From NCBI RefSeq assembly GCF_030816855.1, contig NZ_JAUSYK010000001.1:2976001-3040000 (forward strand): 64,000 nt of DNA, written 5' to 3'. The position numbers and the translations under genes were made by a program. Below, piece by piece: positions 37,194 to 46,629 of the stretch. Position 1 is the first letter of the stretch. Every line of letters begins with the position of its first letter. The notes under the pieces were generated by a model that was not told where the DNA came from, did no database searches, and worked only from the letters and a program-made list of their open reading frames with translations. The stretch comes from Arthrobacter sp. B3I4 (GTDB lineage: Bacteria; Actinomycetota; Actinomycetes; Actinomycetales; Micrococcaceae).

Positions 37194-38099
37194 TCAGCCC
37201 TCGCTGACCTTTAGCGAGGTAATCATGCGCTTCGCGTTCAGGTACTCAGGAGTCTGCATGTAGGCGCGTGCCGCGTCCAGGGACGGGAATTTCTTGGCGC
37301 CCTTGTGGTTGGCGGTCTCGTCCGTCATCCCGGCAGTGACCTGGAACGTGTCAGCGAAGGAGAAGAGGGGCGAGCCGACCGGGGCGCTGACGGCGTTGTT
37401 GAACATGCAGGCGGTGCCGTTCTGCCCGGCGGCGAAGCTAGTCAGCCCGTACGAGGTGGTGACGTGGTCAGTTTCCTGCAGCGCCCGGAACGTGAAGCGC
37501 GGCGTGATGGATCCCTTGGTGGGCTGGTAGGGGAGGTCCAGCTCGACCGAATCCAGCACCGTGTACGGCACCGGGCCTTCGCAGGCGCCGCCCAACCCGC
37601 CGGTCGGCCCGGAATGCAGGGACGCCACCACTACTCCGGCTTCGTCGGCAACGTCCACGTCAACCGACCCGGTGTCACCGGCTGCCTGGGATGCGTGCCA
37701 GGCAGCCGGGTAGTTGAACGTCACCTTTCCGTCGGCGCTGGTGAAGGTCTGCCAGGTGCCGGCGGAGGGCGACGGGCTCGCCGCGGCGGACGTAGCGGAC
37801 GCCGTCGGCGTTACGGCAGGCGGGGTTGTAATCGTCGACGACGGCGTGGTGGTCGCAATGGCAGCAGACGTGGCGGGCGCCGTTCCTGCCGGCGACGAAG
37901 CGGCCGCGGGGGCAGGATCGCTGGATCGCATGTTTCCAGCGAGGGCCACGCCCCCGCCAACGGCCGCCAGTGCTATGGCCACGCCGGCGACTGCCCACGG
38001 CCATCGCCGACGCGTGCTTGAGCCGCCGGACGGTTGATTGTCGTAGGCTTCATCGCCGTTGGCGTCCTCGCCCGGAAGGTCGAGCTTGTGTGAGTCCAT
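37194..38099 (-). CDS. membrane-anchored extracytoplasmic protein of unknown function
   Basis: 301 aa. Cytoplasmic N-terminal 32 residues (acidic, then RRRWPW), one membrane helix (AVAGVAIALAAVGGGVALAG), a Ser/Thr/Pro/Ala-rich linker of about 60 residues, and a folded outer domain starting WQTFTSADGKVTFNYPAAWH, with two Cys (ACEG, ACMF). Its beginning resembles PsbP-like or DUF-type lipid-facing domains of actinobacterial secreted proteins, but I do not recognise the family. Architecture (short inside, TM, STP-rich linker, outer domain) resembles the protein at 38806-39585. No cognate gene is adjacent on the same strand. Confidence 0.75.
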   Translation of the reverse strand: MDSHKLDLPGEDANGDEAYDNQPSGGSSTRRRWPWAVAGVAIALAAVGGGVALAGNMRSSDPAPAAASSPAGTAPATSAAIATTTPSSTITTPPAVTPTASATSAAASPSPSAGTWQTFTSADGKVTFNYPAAWHASQAAGDTGSVDVDVADEAGVVVASLHSGPTGGLGGACEGPVPYTVLDSVELDLPYQPTKGSITPRFTFRALQETDHVTTSYGLTSFAAGQNGTACMFNNAVSAPVGSPLFSFADTFQVTAGMTDETANHKGAKKFPSLDAARAYMQTPEYLNAKRMITSLKVSEG

Positions 38100-38282
38100 G
38101 CCTTGCCCCTAAAGGAATCCATGTGCCGCGTGCCGGTCTGGGCGGAGCTGCTCGTGCCGCCGTGGCGCAATGTTCAAGGCCTAGGCTACCGGCGGGGCGA
38201 CCGCGTTCCCGGCATCCGAGCTTCGCGTCGCGAAGACCGTGGCTCCCGGGGCAGGGGTCAGGAGGCAGCGTTAGGGGCAAGA

Positions 38283-38771
38283 TCACGCTGGCCTGGAGGG
38301 GTACCGGACTGAGGCGACGGTTTCGCTGTCGTCGTTGAGGACCACGACGACGTCGACGGCTTCACCTGCCAGCGCGGGAGGCAGCCAGTGCTCCGCATCC
38401 TGCCACATCCGCTCCAGCGGCAGCGCTTCAGCGTCGAACCACTCCGGCGTGATTTCCCGGCTCTCCGCCGGTTCGCCTTCCCAGCGACGGGTGGTGAAGA
38501 GCCGGCACGACATGTTCCACTCGGGCTTCGCCGGGAAGATGAATTCGACGACGCCGGCATGGGCCAGGTCTTCTTCCAGCACAATGATGCCGGCCTCTTC
38601 CCAGACCTCGCGGACGACCGCTTCGGCGTCGCTCTCCCCCGGCTCCACATGGCCACCGATTCCGACGATCTTTCCGACGCCGAAGCCCGTCCGCTTGAGG
38701 CCCAGCAGCACTTCGGTGCCGCTGTCCGTGTCGCGGAGCATGAAGCAAAGAGTGACCGGTGTGTAGCTCAT
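38283..38771 (-). CDS. Nudix hydrolase, MutT-like
   Basis: 162 aa. Nudix box GGHVEPGESDAEAVVREVWEEAGI fits GX5EX7REUXEEXGU, with the catalytic Glu pair visible. Flanking blocks TLCFMLRDTDSGTEVLLGLKR and HVVPxLF-like MSCRLFTTRRW suggest 8-oxo-dGTP diphosphatase or a related house-cleaning pyrophosphatase; the substrate is not set by the sequence. Standalone, no operon partner apparent. Confidence 0.9.
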   Translation of the reverse strand: MSYTPVTLCFMLRDTDSGTEVLLGLKRTGFGVGKIVGIGGHVEPGESDAEAVVREVWEEAGIIVLEEDLAHAGVVEFIFPAKPEWNMSCRLFTTRRWEGEPAESREITPEWFDAEALPLERMWQDAEHWLPPALAGEAVDVVVVLNDDSETVASVRYPSRPA

Positions 38772-38805
38772 CTGCCTACCCTATAGCTGCTGCCGCGCAC
38801 CCGGA

Positions 38806-39585
38806 CTACCCGGCGGGCGGCCCGTCGCCGACCAGCTGCGACCGCAGTTCGACAGGGATTCCCTTCTGCGCGAACTCCTGGTCCATGGCCTGCTGGGGCG
38901 TGAGGCCCTGATTATTTAAGGCTTGGAACTCCCAGTTGAAGACGGTGGCCCATGGCTGCCGGACATCCCAGAGAAAACGGCCGTTCTGGAGTTTGGCTAG
39001 CCTGAACCAAGCATTGCCGCCGTCGAGCTGGAGGGCCCTTCCCCCGTCGTCGGAAATGGAGTACGCGAGCCAGCCGTCGGCGCAGCCCAGCACGGTGTAG
39101 TAGGGCTGCTCCGTCGGGGGAATCGGCAGGATCGTGCGCTGCTGATCGTTGCGCAGCTGGTCGATGTTCGCAGGGGTGCAGGCGACTCCCCCGGTGGTCA
39201 AAGCGGCGGCTGAGGTGCTCGCTGTGGCAGAAGGGAGTGTGGGTGCCGGCAGCGGAGCGGGAACTGAAGGAGTCGCGGAAGCGCTCAGCGAAGCGGGCGG
39301 GGTGCTGGCAGATGCGGCCGGCGCGGGAATGCGCGACTGGGCCGGCCCCGGTGCCGGTTCCGGCATCAGGTTCCCGCCGATAACCACAGCGCCGACGACG
39401 GCGGCAGCGGCCAGGACGATGGCGGCCGTTGCCCGCGCACCCGTGCGCCGTTGCGCTGTGTGGGCCGCCAGGGCGACAACGTTCGGGTCAGTGGAGGAGA
39501 CCACGGAACGGAAGATTTCCGGTGCAGTTCCCGGAGCGACGACCCGTGGTTTGGCATCTTTCATGAGCTCTTCGATGCGGTCCAT
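38806..39585 (-). CDS. single-TM protein, likely partner of the ECF sigma factor
   Basis: 259 aa from the ATG at 39585 (GGAAGGA upstream), 2 bp after the sigma gene stop. An N-terminal cytoplasmic part of about 60 residues (MDRIEELMKDAKPRVVAPGT), a TM helix (AAIVLAAAAVVGAVVIGGNL), a Pro/Ala/Ser linker and an outer domain (ACTPANIDQLRNDQQRTI ... AVGWLAYSISDDGGRALQL). No HXXXCXXC zinc anti-sigma motif is visible. Its position, directly downstream of an ECF sigma gene with the same topology as membrane anti-sigma proteins, makes that role likely; family not recognised. An ATG 33 codons upstream lacks a ribosome site. Confidence 0.75.
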   Translation of the reverse strand: MDRIEELMKDAKPRVVAPGTAPEIFRSVVSSTDPNVVALAAHTAQRRTGARATAAIVLAAAAVVGAVVIGGNLMPEPAPGPAQSRIPAPAASASTPPASLSASATPSVPAPLPAPTLPSATASTSAAALTTGGVACTPANIDQLRNDQQRTILPIPPTEQPYYTVLGCADGWLAYSISDDGGRALQLDGGNAWFRLAKLQNGRFLWDVRQPWATVFNWEFQALNNQGLTPQQAMDQEFAQKGIPVELRSQLVGDGPPAG

Positions 39586-39587
39586 GG

Positions 39588-40091
39588 CTAGTCCTTCCGT
39601 TCGGTCATCAGGTGTGCGGGGGCTGCCTTGGCAAAGGCTCGGCGTGCCCGGTGCAGGCGTACCGCAGCTGCTGATGTGGAACACCCGAGGGCTTCGCCGA
39701 GCTCTGTGCCCGTGAGGTCATCCCAGTAGCTGAGCATGAGCACCTCGCGGTCTCGATCCTTGAGCTGCATCAGCACGTCCGCGACGGCGGCGCGCTGGCT
39801 GGCGGCAGGACCCGGCGCCTCATGGCGGGCTTCCTCTTTGAGTCGCTCGACCAGTTCTTGGCGGCGGCGGCGTCCCCTGTACTCATTGCCGATTACATTC
39901 CGGGCGGTCGCAAGAAGCCAACCGATGCCCGGTGGTTCCGGCAGCTGCTTTTCCCAAGCAATTCGAAAGACGTCAGCGGCAAGTTCCTCCGCGCGGTGCC
40001 CGTCATTGATCCGGCAGGCGATATAGCCGTAAACCCGCGCGGCATGCTGGGCATGCAAGTCGATGAACGCTTGCTCTTTCGCAGCCAACAT
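39588..40091 (-). CDS. ECF-type RNA polymerase sigma factor
   Basis: About 167 aa. Region 2 (AFIDLHAQHAARVYGYIACRINDGHRAEELAADVFRIAWEK) and region 4 (AVADVLMQLKDRDREVLMLSYWDDLTGTELGEALGCSTSAAAVRLHRARRAF) with the sigma70-like HTH. No region 1 or 3. The ATG at 40091 is chosen over 40109 because GGGGGAA lies about 5 nt before it. Recognises alternative promoters, likely for a cell-envelope or stress regulon; target unknown. Followed after 2 bp by its probable membrane partner. Confidence 0.9.
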   Translation of the reverse strand: MLAAKEQAFIDLHAQHAARVYGYIACRINDGHRAEELAADVFRIAWEKQLPEPPGIGWLLATARNVIGNEYRGRRRRQELVERLKEEARHEAPGPAASQRAAVADVLMQLKDRDREVLMLSYWDDLTGTELGEALGCSTSAAAVRLHRARRAFAKAAPAHLMTERKD

Positions 40092-40250
40092 AGTGTTTCC
40101 CCCGAACATCGAATGACTTGTTCCTGCTGACTAAGTGTCCTGTGACGGTCCTTTCCTTACACGGGTGACCAAAAAAGCTTTCCCTGAGGACGAGTCTGGC
40201 ACGATGAGCTGCGCTGGACGGTCCGCCGGCCCGTGCCGCGCGGCGGGGCC

Positions 40251-40289
40251 GGGCGCCCGGGCCGGGCGCCCGGGCCGGGCGCCCGGGCC
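40251..40289. repeat. 13-bp, all-G/C tandem repeat, three exact copies
   Basis: Three perfect copies of GGGCGCCCGGGCC, each itself palindromic around GGGCGCCC. Lies downstream of the HNH gene stop and upstream of the ECF sigma gene; may act as a terminator for the former. No T-run. Confidence 0.85.
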
Positions 40290-40327
40290 TGCGCCGCGCG
40301 ACCACGCTTGGCCGTGCTTGCTTCGCC

Positions 40328-42667
40328 TTAGGCGGTACTAAGGGCCGTGTACCGGTACCAGTCGGGGAAGGGGTCTTCGGGCAGGCGTAGGTCGGCATCG
40401 CAGCCGGGGCCCGGAGGCGGGTCGAATTCGAAATCCGGCTCCCAGACCGGCCGCGGACCGGCTTGGGGACCAAGACCTGGGTCTGGCGGATGATTGGATC
40501 CGAAGTCATGTTCCCAGTCCGGTGGCAGGCCCGCATCGGCTTCCGGTTCCCAGCCCGCTGGCAGGTTGAATTTGAAATCCTGTTCCCAGTCCGGTGGCAG
40601 GCCGGCGTCGGGGCTGAGACCTGCGTCCGGCGGAAGGTCGGATCCGAAGTCCTGTTCCCGGTCCGGTGGCAGGTCGGCGTCGGGGCTGAGACCTGCGTCC
40701 GGCGAAAGGTCGGATCCGAAGTCCTGTTCCCAGCCCGGAGGCAGGCCGGCGGCGGGATCCGGTTCCCAGTCCGGCGGGCTGGAACCGAACGGCAGGTCTA
40801 TTGCCAGGATGCCGTCCGGCATTCGGGGTGGTTCCCAGTCCTGGTGTTCGCTTGGGTAGGTGCGGCCTGTTGGGGACGTCCAGCCGGGCGGGTGGTCCTT
40901 GTCCGCTGCGGCGGGAGTCCAGTTCGTGGCATGTTTGAGGCGGTGGTGTTTCCGGCAGGCCTGGCCCAGGTTAGCGATCCCTGTGGTGCCGCCGTCGGCC
41001 CAGGCCAGCAGGTGGTCCGTTTCGTTATCCAGCGACGCGTTGTTACAGCCCGGGAACGAGCACTTCGCGTCCCGCAGCCGCAGCCACTGCCGTAAGGCCT
41101 TGCTTGGCCGGTAACTCTTTCGGCCGATCTCCAACGGCGCCCCGTCCCGCGGATCGACCAGCACCCGGTACATCGAGTCAGTGCCGTCGGCGACCAGCCG
41201 GCGGGCCATCGACGGCGGAATCGGACCGTACCCGTCCAACATTGCTGGTTCCTCCGTGACCCCCAGCAGCGACAGAACCGGCACCGTGACCAGCACCTGC
41301 GCCCGCGGCAACCGCACATCCCCCGACAACCCAGCCCCTCTAACGCCGGAAGCGGCCGACCCGGAAGCGGAATCAGCGGTGGAACCCATACTGCTGGCCC
41401 CTAAGGCGCCGGCGCTGATTTCGCTGCCGCTTTCGGTGCCGTTGCCGGTGGCGGTTTCGGTGCCGGTGCCGCTGCCGGTGCCGGTGCCGGCGCCGGCGGT
41501 AACCATGGTGGGGAGTTCGCTGCCGCTGCCGTCGCGGTGGCCGGCGGTAGCCACGGTGGGGAGTTCGGTGCCGATACCGGAAGAGGCGCCGGCGGTGATT
41601 TCGGTGCCGTTGCCGCTGCCGGTGATCTCGCCGGTGAGGAGCAGGCCCGCGGTGACGTCCGCGCGCAGCTGCGTCAGGTTCCGTCCCTCGGCCGGGCCCT
41701 GCAGGGCCCGGGCCGTGGCCGTGGTCCGCTCCCAAATCCCTGCCGCGGTGTCCGCAGGCAAATACGCGTTGTACCAAGCCATCCCGTCACGGTCGGGCAG
41801 GAACTCCACCCGCCGGTCCTGCACGCTCCTGGTATGCCGGGCTTCGATGCTGACCGGGTGGTGGCGTTCCCGCCACGTCCGGGCCTTCGCGCGGAACCGG
41901 CCCGGCACCAGCTCCCCGGCCGGGCAGCCCCTCGCCGGGTCCGGGACCTCCAGGTCCGGGAAGTACGGGGCCAAGAAGTGGGCTTCCAGCGCCGCGGCGC
42001 CCGCCGGGTCCAGGTTCATGGTCTCATCGACCATGATCCGGGCATGCTGCCACGAAATCTGCCCGGCCTGCAACGCTCCCAGCGTCAGCGGCAGCGCCGT
42101 CGTCAACGCCAGCGCCTGACCAATCAACGCCCCGGCAGTGCGTTCACTGACCGTCAACACACACGCAAGCTCCGCGACCATCGACATCCGATGCACCGTG
42201 CGCAGCTGCGGCGCCGACACCGGCGGCATCAACGCCTCCGACACCCCGAGGTACTCCGCAGTCAGCCGGGCCTTCACCGCCGCGAACTGCCCCTCCAACC
42301 GCGCCACCTCCGCGAGCCCGTCCAGGCACGCATCCGCCGCCTCACGCAACGGATCCTCAACAAACACCGCCCCGGCATCAGAACTGGCCTCAGGCACAGA
42401 ACCGGCATCAGCCAGGGGCCCGACCCCAGGCGCGGCGCCGGCAGCAGCCAGGGGGCCGGCGTCGCGGGAAGAACCGGCATCGGGCACAAGCTCACCGACC
42501 ACGACACCGCCGCTGGCCAGGGAACCAGCCGCAGGCGAGGAATCAGCTTTGAGTGGCTCGCAGTCCTCCAGCCCCACCCCCACCGAAGCAGCAAACGCCG
42601 TAACCGACGCAAGCAGCGCCGCCACCGCCGACCTGCTCTCCGCACTCAAAGCCACTCCGCTTCTCAT
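40328..42667 (-). CDS. DUF222 / HNH endonuclease-domain protein (13E12 type) with repeat-rich C-terminus
   Basis: 779 aa. Central DUF222 helical region (LTVSERTAGALIGQALALTTALPLTLGALQAGQISWQHARIM) is followed by a Gly/Thr/Ser/Glu-rich low-complexity linker (about residues 350-450, GTGTGSGTGTETATG), then an HNH nuclease domain (CSFPGCNNASLDNETDHLLAWADGG, ACRKHHRLKH), and an acidic tail of about 140 residues with imperfect 24-aa repeats (PPDWEQDFGSDLPPDAG; the best two copies at 40641-40712 and 40713-40784). The 13E12/REP family is multi-copy in actinobacteria and variable. DNA-cleaving or silencing activity is not established. The ATG has no strong ribosome site. Confidence 0.9.
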   Translation of the reverse strand: MRSGVALSAESRSAVAALLASVTAFAASVGVGLEDCEPLKADSSPAAGSLASGGVVVGELVPDAGSSRDAGPLAAAGAAPGVGPLADAGSVPEASSDAGAVFVEDPLREAADACLDGLAEVARLEGQFAAVKARLTAEYLGVSEALMPPVSAPQLRTVHRMSMVAELACVLTVSERTAGALIGQALALTTALPLTLGALQAGQISWQHARIMVDETMNLDPAGAAALEAHFLAPYFPDLEVPDPARGCPAGELVPGRFRAKARTWRERHHPVSIEARHTRSVQDRRVEFLPDRDGMAWYNAYLPADTAAGIWERTTATARALQGPAEGRNLTQLRADVTAGLLLTGEITGSGNGTEITAGASSGIGTELPTVATAGHRDGSGSELPTMVTAGAGTGTGSGTGTETATGNGTESGSEISAGALGASSMGSTADSASGSAASGVRGAGLSGDVRLPRAQVLVTVPVLSLLGVTEEPAMLDGYGPIPPSMARRLVADGTDSMYRVLVDPRDGAPLEIGRKSYRPSKALRQWLRLRDAKCSFPGCNNASLDNETDHLLAWADGGTTGIANLGQACRKHHRLKHATNWTPAAADKDHPPGWTSPTGRTYPSEHQDWEPPRMPDGILAIDLPFGSSPPDWEPDPAAGLPPGWEQDFGSDLSPDAGLSPDADLPPDREQDFGSDLPPDAGLSPDAGLPPDWEQDFKFNLPAGWEPEADAGLPPDWEHDFGSNHPPDPGLGPQAGPRPVWEPDFEFDPPPGPGCDADLRLPEDPFPDWYRYTALSTA

Positions 42668-42903
42668 ACCCAGAGCCTATTCACGGGCACTGACAATATA
42701 GACGGACCGGCGCAGTCCGACCAGCAGCCGATCAGCGCAAACAGGGCACCAGCGCGGAACAACTCCCGGCGGGCCCGGCTGGCGACGCCGAAGAGTAGCG
42801 CGGCAAACGCAGCACCATGCGCGGCAAGCGCCGCACCGAAAGCAGCAACTCGGGCGCCCGCCGCGGCCCTGCTCCCCGCACTCAAAGCCACACCGCTTCT
42901 CAT
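42664..42903 (-). pseudogene. decayed copy of the 5' end of a DUF222-HNH gene
   Basis: The minus-strand sequence from 42903 repeats the first codons of the DUF222-HNH gene: MRSGVALSAG here against MRSGVALSAE there. The DNA of the two starts is nearly identical over about 40 bp (42640-42673 and 42874-42907). After about 12 codons the reading frame becomes Ala/Arg-rich and unrelated, and it ends at 42664, within the next gene's start. No HNH motif follows. It looks like a remnant of a second 13E12-type gene or a partial duplication. Confidence 0.65.
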
Positions 42904-43107
42904 ACCCAAGCGTAAAAGAGAGCACCGACAAAAAGGGCGGCCTCAGTGCTACGCCGGGACTGCACCCGCCAAAGCAGCACGACGCCGCAGATGCAGCCGA
43001 TTCAGGCCGCAGGCCTGTTCCTAGGCAGGAAGAATCGCACGGGGAACCATGGAATCGTCGCCCGCCCGGCCCGGGGAATCGCGACCCGGGGCCCGGGATA
43101 CAACGGT
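42668..43107. other. intergenic stretch xerD - HNH gene
   Basis: 440 bp. It holds the decayed 5' copy described at 42664-42903 and, nearer xerD, a GC-rich palindromic tract (GACCCGGGGCCCGGG around 43073-43090) that may end xerD transcription. I see no other gene. Confidence 0.5.
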
Positions 43108-44118
43108 CTACCCCAGGGCCCTCGGGTGCGCCGCGGCATAGATTTCACGCAGGGTGTCGGCCGTGACCAGAGTGTAGACCTGCGTGGTGGTCACGGACGC
43201 ATGGCCGAGCAGTTCCTGCACCACACGAACGTCGGCACCGCCCTCAAGCAGGTGTGTGGCGAAGGAGTGCCGCAGCGTGTGCGGTGAGACGTCCTTGGTG
43301 ATGTTGGCCTTCTCGGCAGCGACTTTCAGGATCGTCCAGGCGCTCTGCCGGCTGATCCGGCCGCCCCTCGCGTTCAGGAACAGCGCCGGAGTGCCCTTGC
43401 CCTTGCCGGCCAGCAGCGGGCGGCCACGGACCAGATAAGCGTCCAGTGCCCGGGCGCCGAACGAACCCAGCGGCACCAGCCGTTCCTTCGAGCCCTTGCC
43501 AAACAACCGGACAATAGCGGGGCCGCCGGCGCCGGGTTCCTCGTCCCCCTGCAAAGCGATGTCATCGACATCCAGGCCGACCGCCTCACTAATACGCGCG
43601 CCGGTCGAGTAGAGGAACTCCAGCAGGGCCCGGTCGCGAAGGCCGGTCGCCGTGTCGGTCCCGACCGCTTCCAGGATGCGCGTGACCTCGTCCACCGTGA
43701 TGGCCTTGGGCAGGCGCTTACCCGGCATCGGCGGGTGCACGTCGCTGGCGGGGTCGGTGGGGGTGACGCCTTCCAGTGCCCAGAACTTGTGCAGCCCGCG
43801 GACTGCAACCACTGTGCGGGCGGCGGACCGGACGCCCAATGCGGAGCCGCCGTCGGACCCGTCGGAAAGGGCCTGGACGAACGCGGTCACGTCCCGCCGG
43901 GTGACCTCCTCTGGACGCGCCCGTCCAACCGAAGCCAGGTGCCGGGCGTAGCGCGCCAAGTCACGGCGGTAGGCAGACAGGGTGTTGGCAGCCAGGCCGC
44001 GTTCGACTCCCATATGCTGCAGGTAATCGGTAATGGCCCGGTCGACGGCGGTCAGCGGCCGGGTGGGCTGCTCCCCCGCCGCAGGTTCAACCGGCTCGGC
44101 TGCCAGCAGTCCAGTCAT
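43108..44118 (-). CDS. xerD: site-specific tyrosine recombinase XerD
   Basis: About 336 aa. Resolves chromosome dimers at dif with XerC. N-terminal SAM-like domain ([26 protein letters not shown]) and catalytic domain with the tyrosine-recombinase residues: Arg in [12 protein letters not shown], the Lys beta-hairpin ([12 protein letters not shown]), [19 protein letters not shown] (His-X-X-Arg), [13 protein letters not shown] (His and nucleophile Tyr). The ATG at 44118 overlaps the Nudix stop (ATGA); an ATG nine codons earlier lies inside that gene. The chromosomal xerD is placed next to pyrG and Nudix as in Mycobacterium. No attachment site or phage gene beside it, so it is not an integrase. 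Confidence 0.93.
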   Translation of the reverse strand: MTGLLAAEPVEPAAGEQPTRPLTAVDRAITDYLQHMGVERGLAANTLSAYRRDLARYARHLASVGRARPEEVTRRDVTAFVQALSDGSDGGSALGVRSAARTVVAVRGLHKFWALEGVTPTDPASDVHPPMPGKRLPKAITVDEVTRILEAVGTDTATGLRDRALLEFLYSTGARISEAVGLDVDDIALQGDEEPGAGGPAIVRLFGKGSKERLVPLGSFGARALDAYLVRGRPLLAGKGKGTPALFLNARGGRISRQSAWTILKVAAEKANITKDVSPHTLRHSFATHLLEGGADVRVVQELLGHASVTTTQVYTLVTADTLREIYAAAHPRALG

Positions 44119-44780
44119 CCGCGCTGGCTGGGGTGAACAGGCCACGGCGCGTCCGCCGGACGGAGGCCCGCAAAGTCGTCCGCCCTTGCTGCAGCGGCGG
44201 CGAGCACCCCAACGACGGCGGACGGGTTGTGCAGGCGCCCCTCCAGGACTGCGCGGACGGCCGCGTCGAGCGGAATCCAGTGCAGCTCGATTTCCGCTTC
44301 CTCATCGGTGCGGACGTGGAGCTCGTGCCCGGGGACATCGCTCAGGCCACGTGCCAGGTAGATCCGGATAGCCTCGCTTGATGACCCAGGCGAGTTAAAG
44401 AAGTCCGCGAGGACGTTCCAGCGCGCCGCCACCAGATCGGCTTCTTCAGCGAGTTCCCGGGCCGCACCGGCGGCGAAGTCTTCGCCCTCGACATCGAGCA
44501 GGCCGGCCGGAATCTCCCAGAGTGCCATGCCCACGGGATGCCGGTACTGCTTAATCAGCAGGATTTCGCCGTCGTCGTTCATGGGCAGCACGGCGACGGC
44601 GCCGGGGTGGTCGATGTAGTCGCGGACTAAGGTGTCGCCGTCGTCGCTTAGCTGGAAACTATCGCTGACAACGTCCCAGATCCGTCCTTCGTAGACCTTC
44701 TTGGAAGACAAAAGACGGCGCGGGCTCGGCTCATCCGAAACCTGCCGTGCAGCATTGGGGGTTTCAGACTTACCAGGCAT
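44115..44780 (-). CDS. Nudix hydrolase, ADP-ribose pyrophosphatase type
   Basis: 221 aa. Nudix box [10 protein letters not shown] (preceded by [15 protein letters not shown]) and the upstream ALWEIPAGL and [34 protein letters not shown] blocks are typical of ADP-ribose pyrophosphatase. The N-terminus is Ser/Lys/Pro-rich. Overlaps xerD (ATGA) and follows pyrG after 27 bp, the order pyrG - Nudix - xerD of Rv1699-1701. Degrades ADP-ribose to AMP and ribose 5-phosphate in the cytoplasm. Confidence 0.93.
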   Translation of the reverse strand: MPGKSETPNAARQVSDEPSPRRLLSSKKVYEGRIWDVVSDSFQLSDDGDTLVRDYIDHPGAVAVLPMNDDGEILLIKQYRHPVGMALWEIPAGLLDVEGEDFAAGAARELAEEADLVAARWNVLADFFNSPGSSSEAIRIYLARGLSDVPGHELHVRTDEEAEIELHWIPLDAAVRAVLEGRLHNPSAVVGVLAAAAARADDFAGLRPADAPWPVHPSQRG

Positions 44781-44807
44781 CGCGCCGTCCTTTGATTCAG
44801 TTGGGAG

Positions 44808-46571
44808 TTACTTGGACTCTGCCGTCGCAGCTTTGGCAGCCTTGGCAGCCGCCGCAGCGGGCTGGCCGACACCGTGCTGGTGGTCCAGTGCAGCCTTGAC
44901 CAGTCCTGCGAACAGCGGGTGCGGCCGGGTGGGCCGTGAGCTTAGTTCCGGGTGCGCCTGCGTGGCAACGTAGTACGGGTGCACTTCGCGGGGAAGCTCA
45001 GCGTACTCCACCAGTTTGCCGTCGGGCGAGGTTCCGGAGAACACCAGGCCCTTGGCAGCAATCTGCTCGCGGTACTTGTTGTTGACCTCGTAGCGGTGGC
45101 GGTGGCGTTCGCTGACCACGGTCTTGCCGTAGGTCTCGGCGATGACCGAGCCCTCGTCCAGCTTGGCCTCGTACAGGCCCAAGCGCATGGTGCCGCCCAG
45201 GTCGCCGCGGCCCTCAACGTACTCCAGCTGCTCCTCCATTGTGGCGATGACCGGGTATTTGGAGTCCGGCTCGAACTCGGAGGAGGACGCGCCTTCGAGG
45301 CCGACGACGTTGCGGGCGTACTCGATCACCATGCACTGCAGGCCCAGGCAAAGGCCCAGGACCGGGAGCTTCGATTCGCGGGCGTACTTCAGCGCGCCGA
45401 GCTTGCCTTCAAGGCCACGGATGCCAAAACCGCCGGGGACGCAGATGGCGTCCACGCCGGCCAGGGACCGGACCGCGCCTTCTTCGGTGTCGCACTCGTC
45501 GGAGGGGACCCAGCGGATCTTGACCTTGGTGTCGTTCGCGAAGCCGCCGGCGCGCAGCGCCTCGGTCACGGAAAGGTAGGCGTCCGGCAGGTCGATGTAC
45601 TTGCCGACGAGGGCAATCTCCACCTCGTGCTTGGGGTTGTGGACGGCCTCAAGGAGCTTGTCCCAGCTGGTCCAGTCGACGTCCTTGAACGGCAGGTCAA
45701 GGGCGCGAACGATGTAGGAGTCCAGCCCCTGCGAGTGCAGCGTCTTGGGGATGTCGTAAATGCTCGGTGCATCCGGGCAGCCGATGACAGCGTCGATGTC
45801 GACGTCGCACATGCGGCCGATCTTGTCGCGCATGGCCTGCGGAACCTCGCGGTCCGAGCGGATCACGATAGCCTCCGGCTGGATGCCGATGGAGCGCAGC
45901 GCGGCGACGGAGTGCTGCGTCGGCTTGGTTTTCAGTTCCTGCGAGGGGCCGATGTAGGGCACCAGCGACACGTGCAGGAAGAAGACGTTGTTCCGGCCGA
46001 CGTCCTGACGGACCTGGCGGGCGGACTCGAGGAACGGCTGGGATTCGATGTCGCCGACGGTGCCGCCGATTTCGGTGATGATGACGTCCGGGGCGTTCTT
46101 GCCTTCGGCCGGCAGCCGCATGCGGCGCTTGATCTCATCGGTGATGTGCGGGATGACCTGGACCGTGTCCCCGAGGTACTCGCCGCGGCGCTCCTTGGCG
46201 ATGACTGTGGAGTAGACCTGGCCGGTCGTGACGTTGGCGGATCCTTCGAGGTTTTCATCGAGGAAGCGTTCGTAGTGCCCGACGTCAAGGTCGGTTTCCG
46301 CACCATCGTCTGTCACGAAGACTTCGCCGTGCTGGAAGGGGTTCATCGTGCCCGGATCCACGTTGAGATAAGGATCGAGCTTCTGCATTGTTACAGACAG
46401 GCCGCGTGCCCGCAGGAGGTGACCGAGGCTCGAAGCCGTCAGTCCCTTACCGAGCGAGGACGCCACACCACCGGTTACGAAGATGTGTTTGGTCGTCTTG
46501 GACGAGCCCGGGAACCGGGAATTTACACGGGAATTTGATCGCTGCACCACGGAATTTGAGCCTATCATCAA
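44808..46571 (-). CDS. pyrG: CTP synthase
   Basis: UTP + ATP + glutamine to CTP. 587 aa: N-terminal synthetase domain ([27 protein letters not shown] with P-loop; [38 protein letters not shown]) and C-terminal glutamine amidotransferase ([29 protein letters not shown] with nucleophile Cys, and His/Glu in [13 protein letters not shown]). The first 24 residues (start uncertain, two adjacent Met) precede the conserved fold; [17 protein letters not shown] is the family N-terminus. Between recN and Nudix on the minus strand. Confidence 0.97.
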   Translation of the reverse strand: MMIGSNSVVQRSNSRVNSRFPGSSKTTKHIFVTGGVASSLGKGLTASSLGHLLRARGLSVTMQKLDPYLNVDPGTMNPFQHGEVFVTDDGAETDLDVGHYERFLDENLEGSANVTTGQVYSTVIAKERRGEYLGDTVQVIPHITDEIKRRMRLPAEGKNAPDVIITEIGGTVGDIESQPFLESARQVRQDVGRNNVFFLHVSLVPYIGPSQELKTKPTQHSVAALRSIGIQPEAIVIRSDREVPQAMRDKIGRMCDVDIDAVIGCPDAPSIYDIPKTLHSQGLDSYIVRALDLPFKDVDWTSWDKLLEAVHNPKHEVEIALVGKYIDLPDAYLSVTEALRAGGFANDTKVKIRWVPSDECDTEEGAVRSLAGVDAICVPGGFGIRGLEGKLGALKYARESKLPVLGLCLGLQCMVIEYARNVVGLEGASSSEFEPDSKYPVIATMEEQLEYVEGRGDLGGTMRLGLYEAKLDEGSVIAETYGKTVVSERHRHRYEVNNKYREQIAAKGLVFSGTSPDGKLVEYAELPREVHPYYVATQAHPELSSRPTRPHPLFAGLVKAALDHQHGVGQPAAAAAKAAKAATAESK

Positions 46572-46629
46572 TTCGGTCTTCCTAGGGTCGATTGGACGCC
46601 GCTGTGATGGTCATCCCAGTGCCGGGGAC

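Noticed and set aside
43108-44118. Tyrosine recombinase considered as a phage or island integrase
   Set aside because: Its place after pyrG and Nudix is that of housekeeping XerD; no att repeats, phage or excisionase genes nearby.
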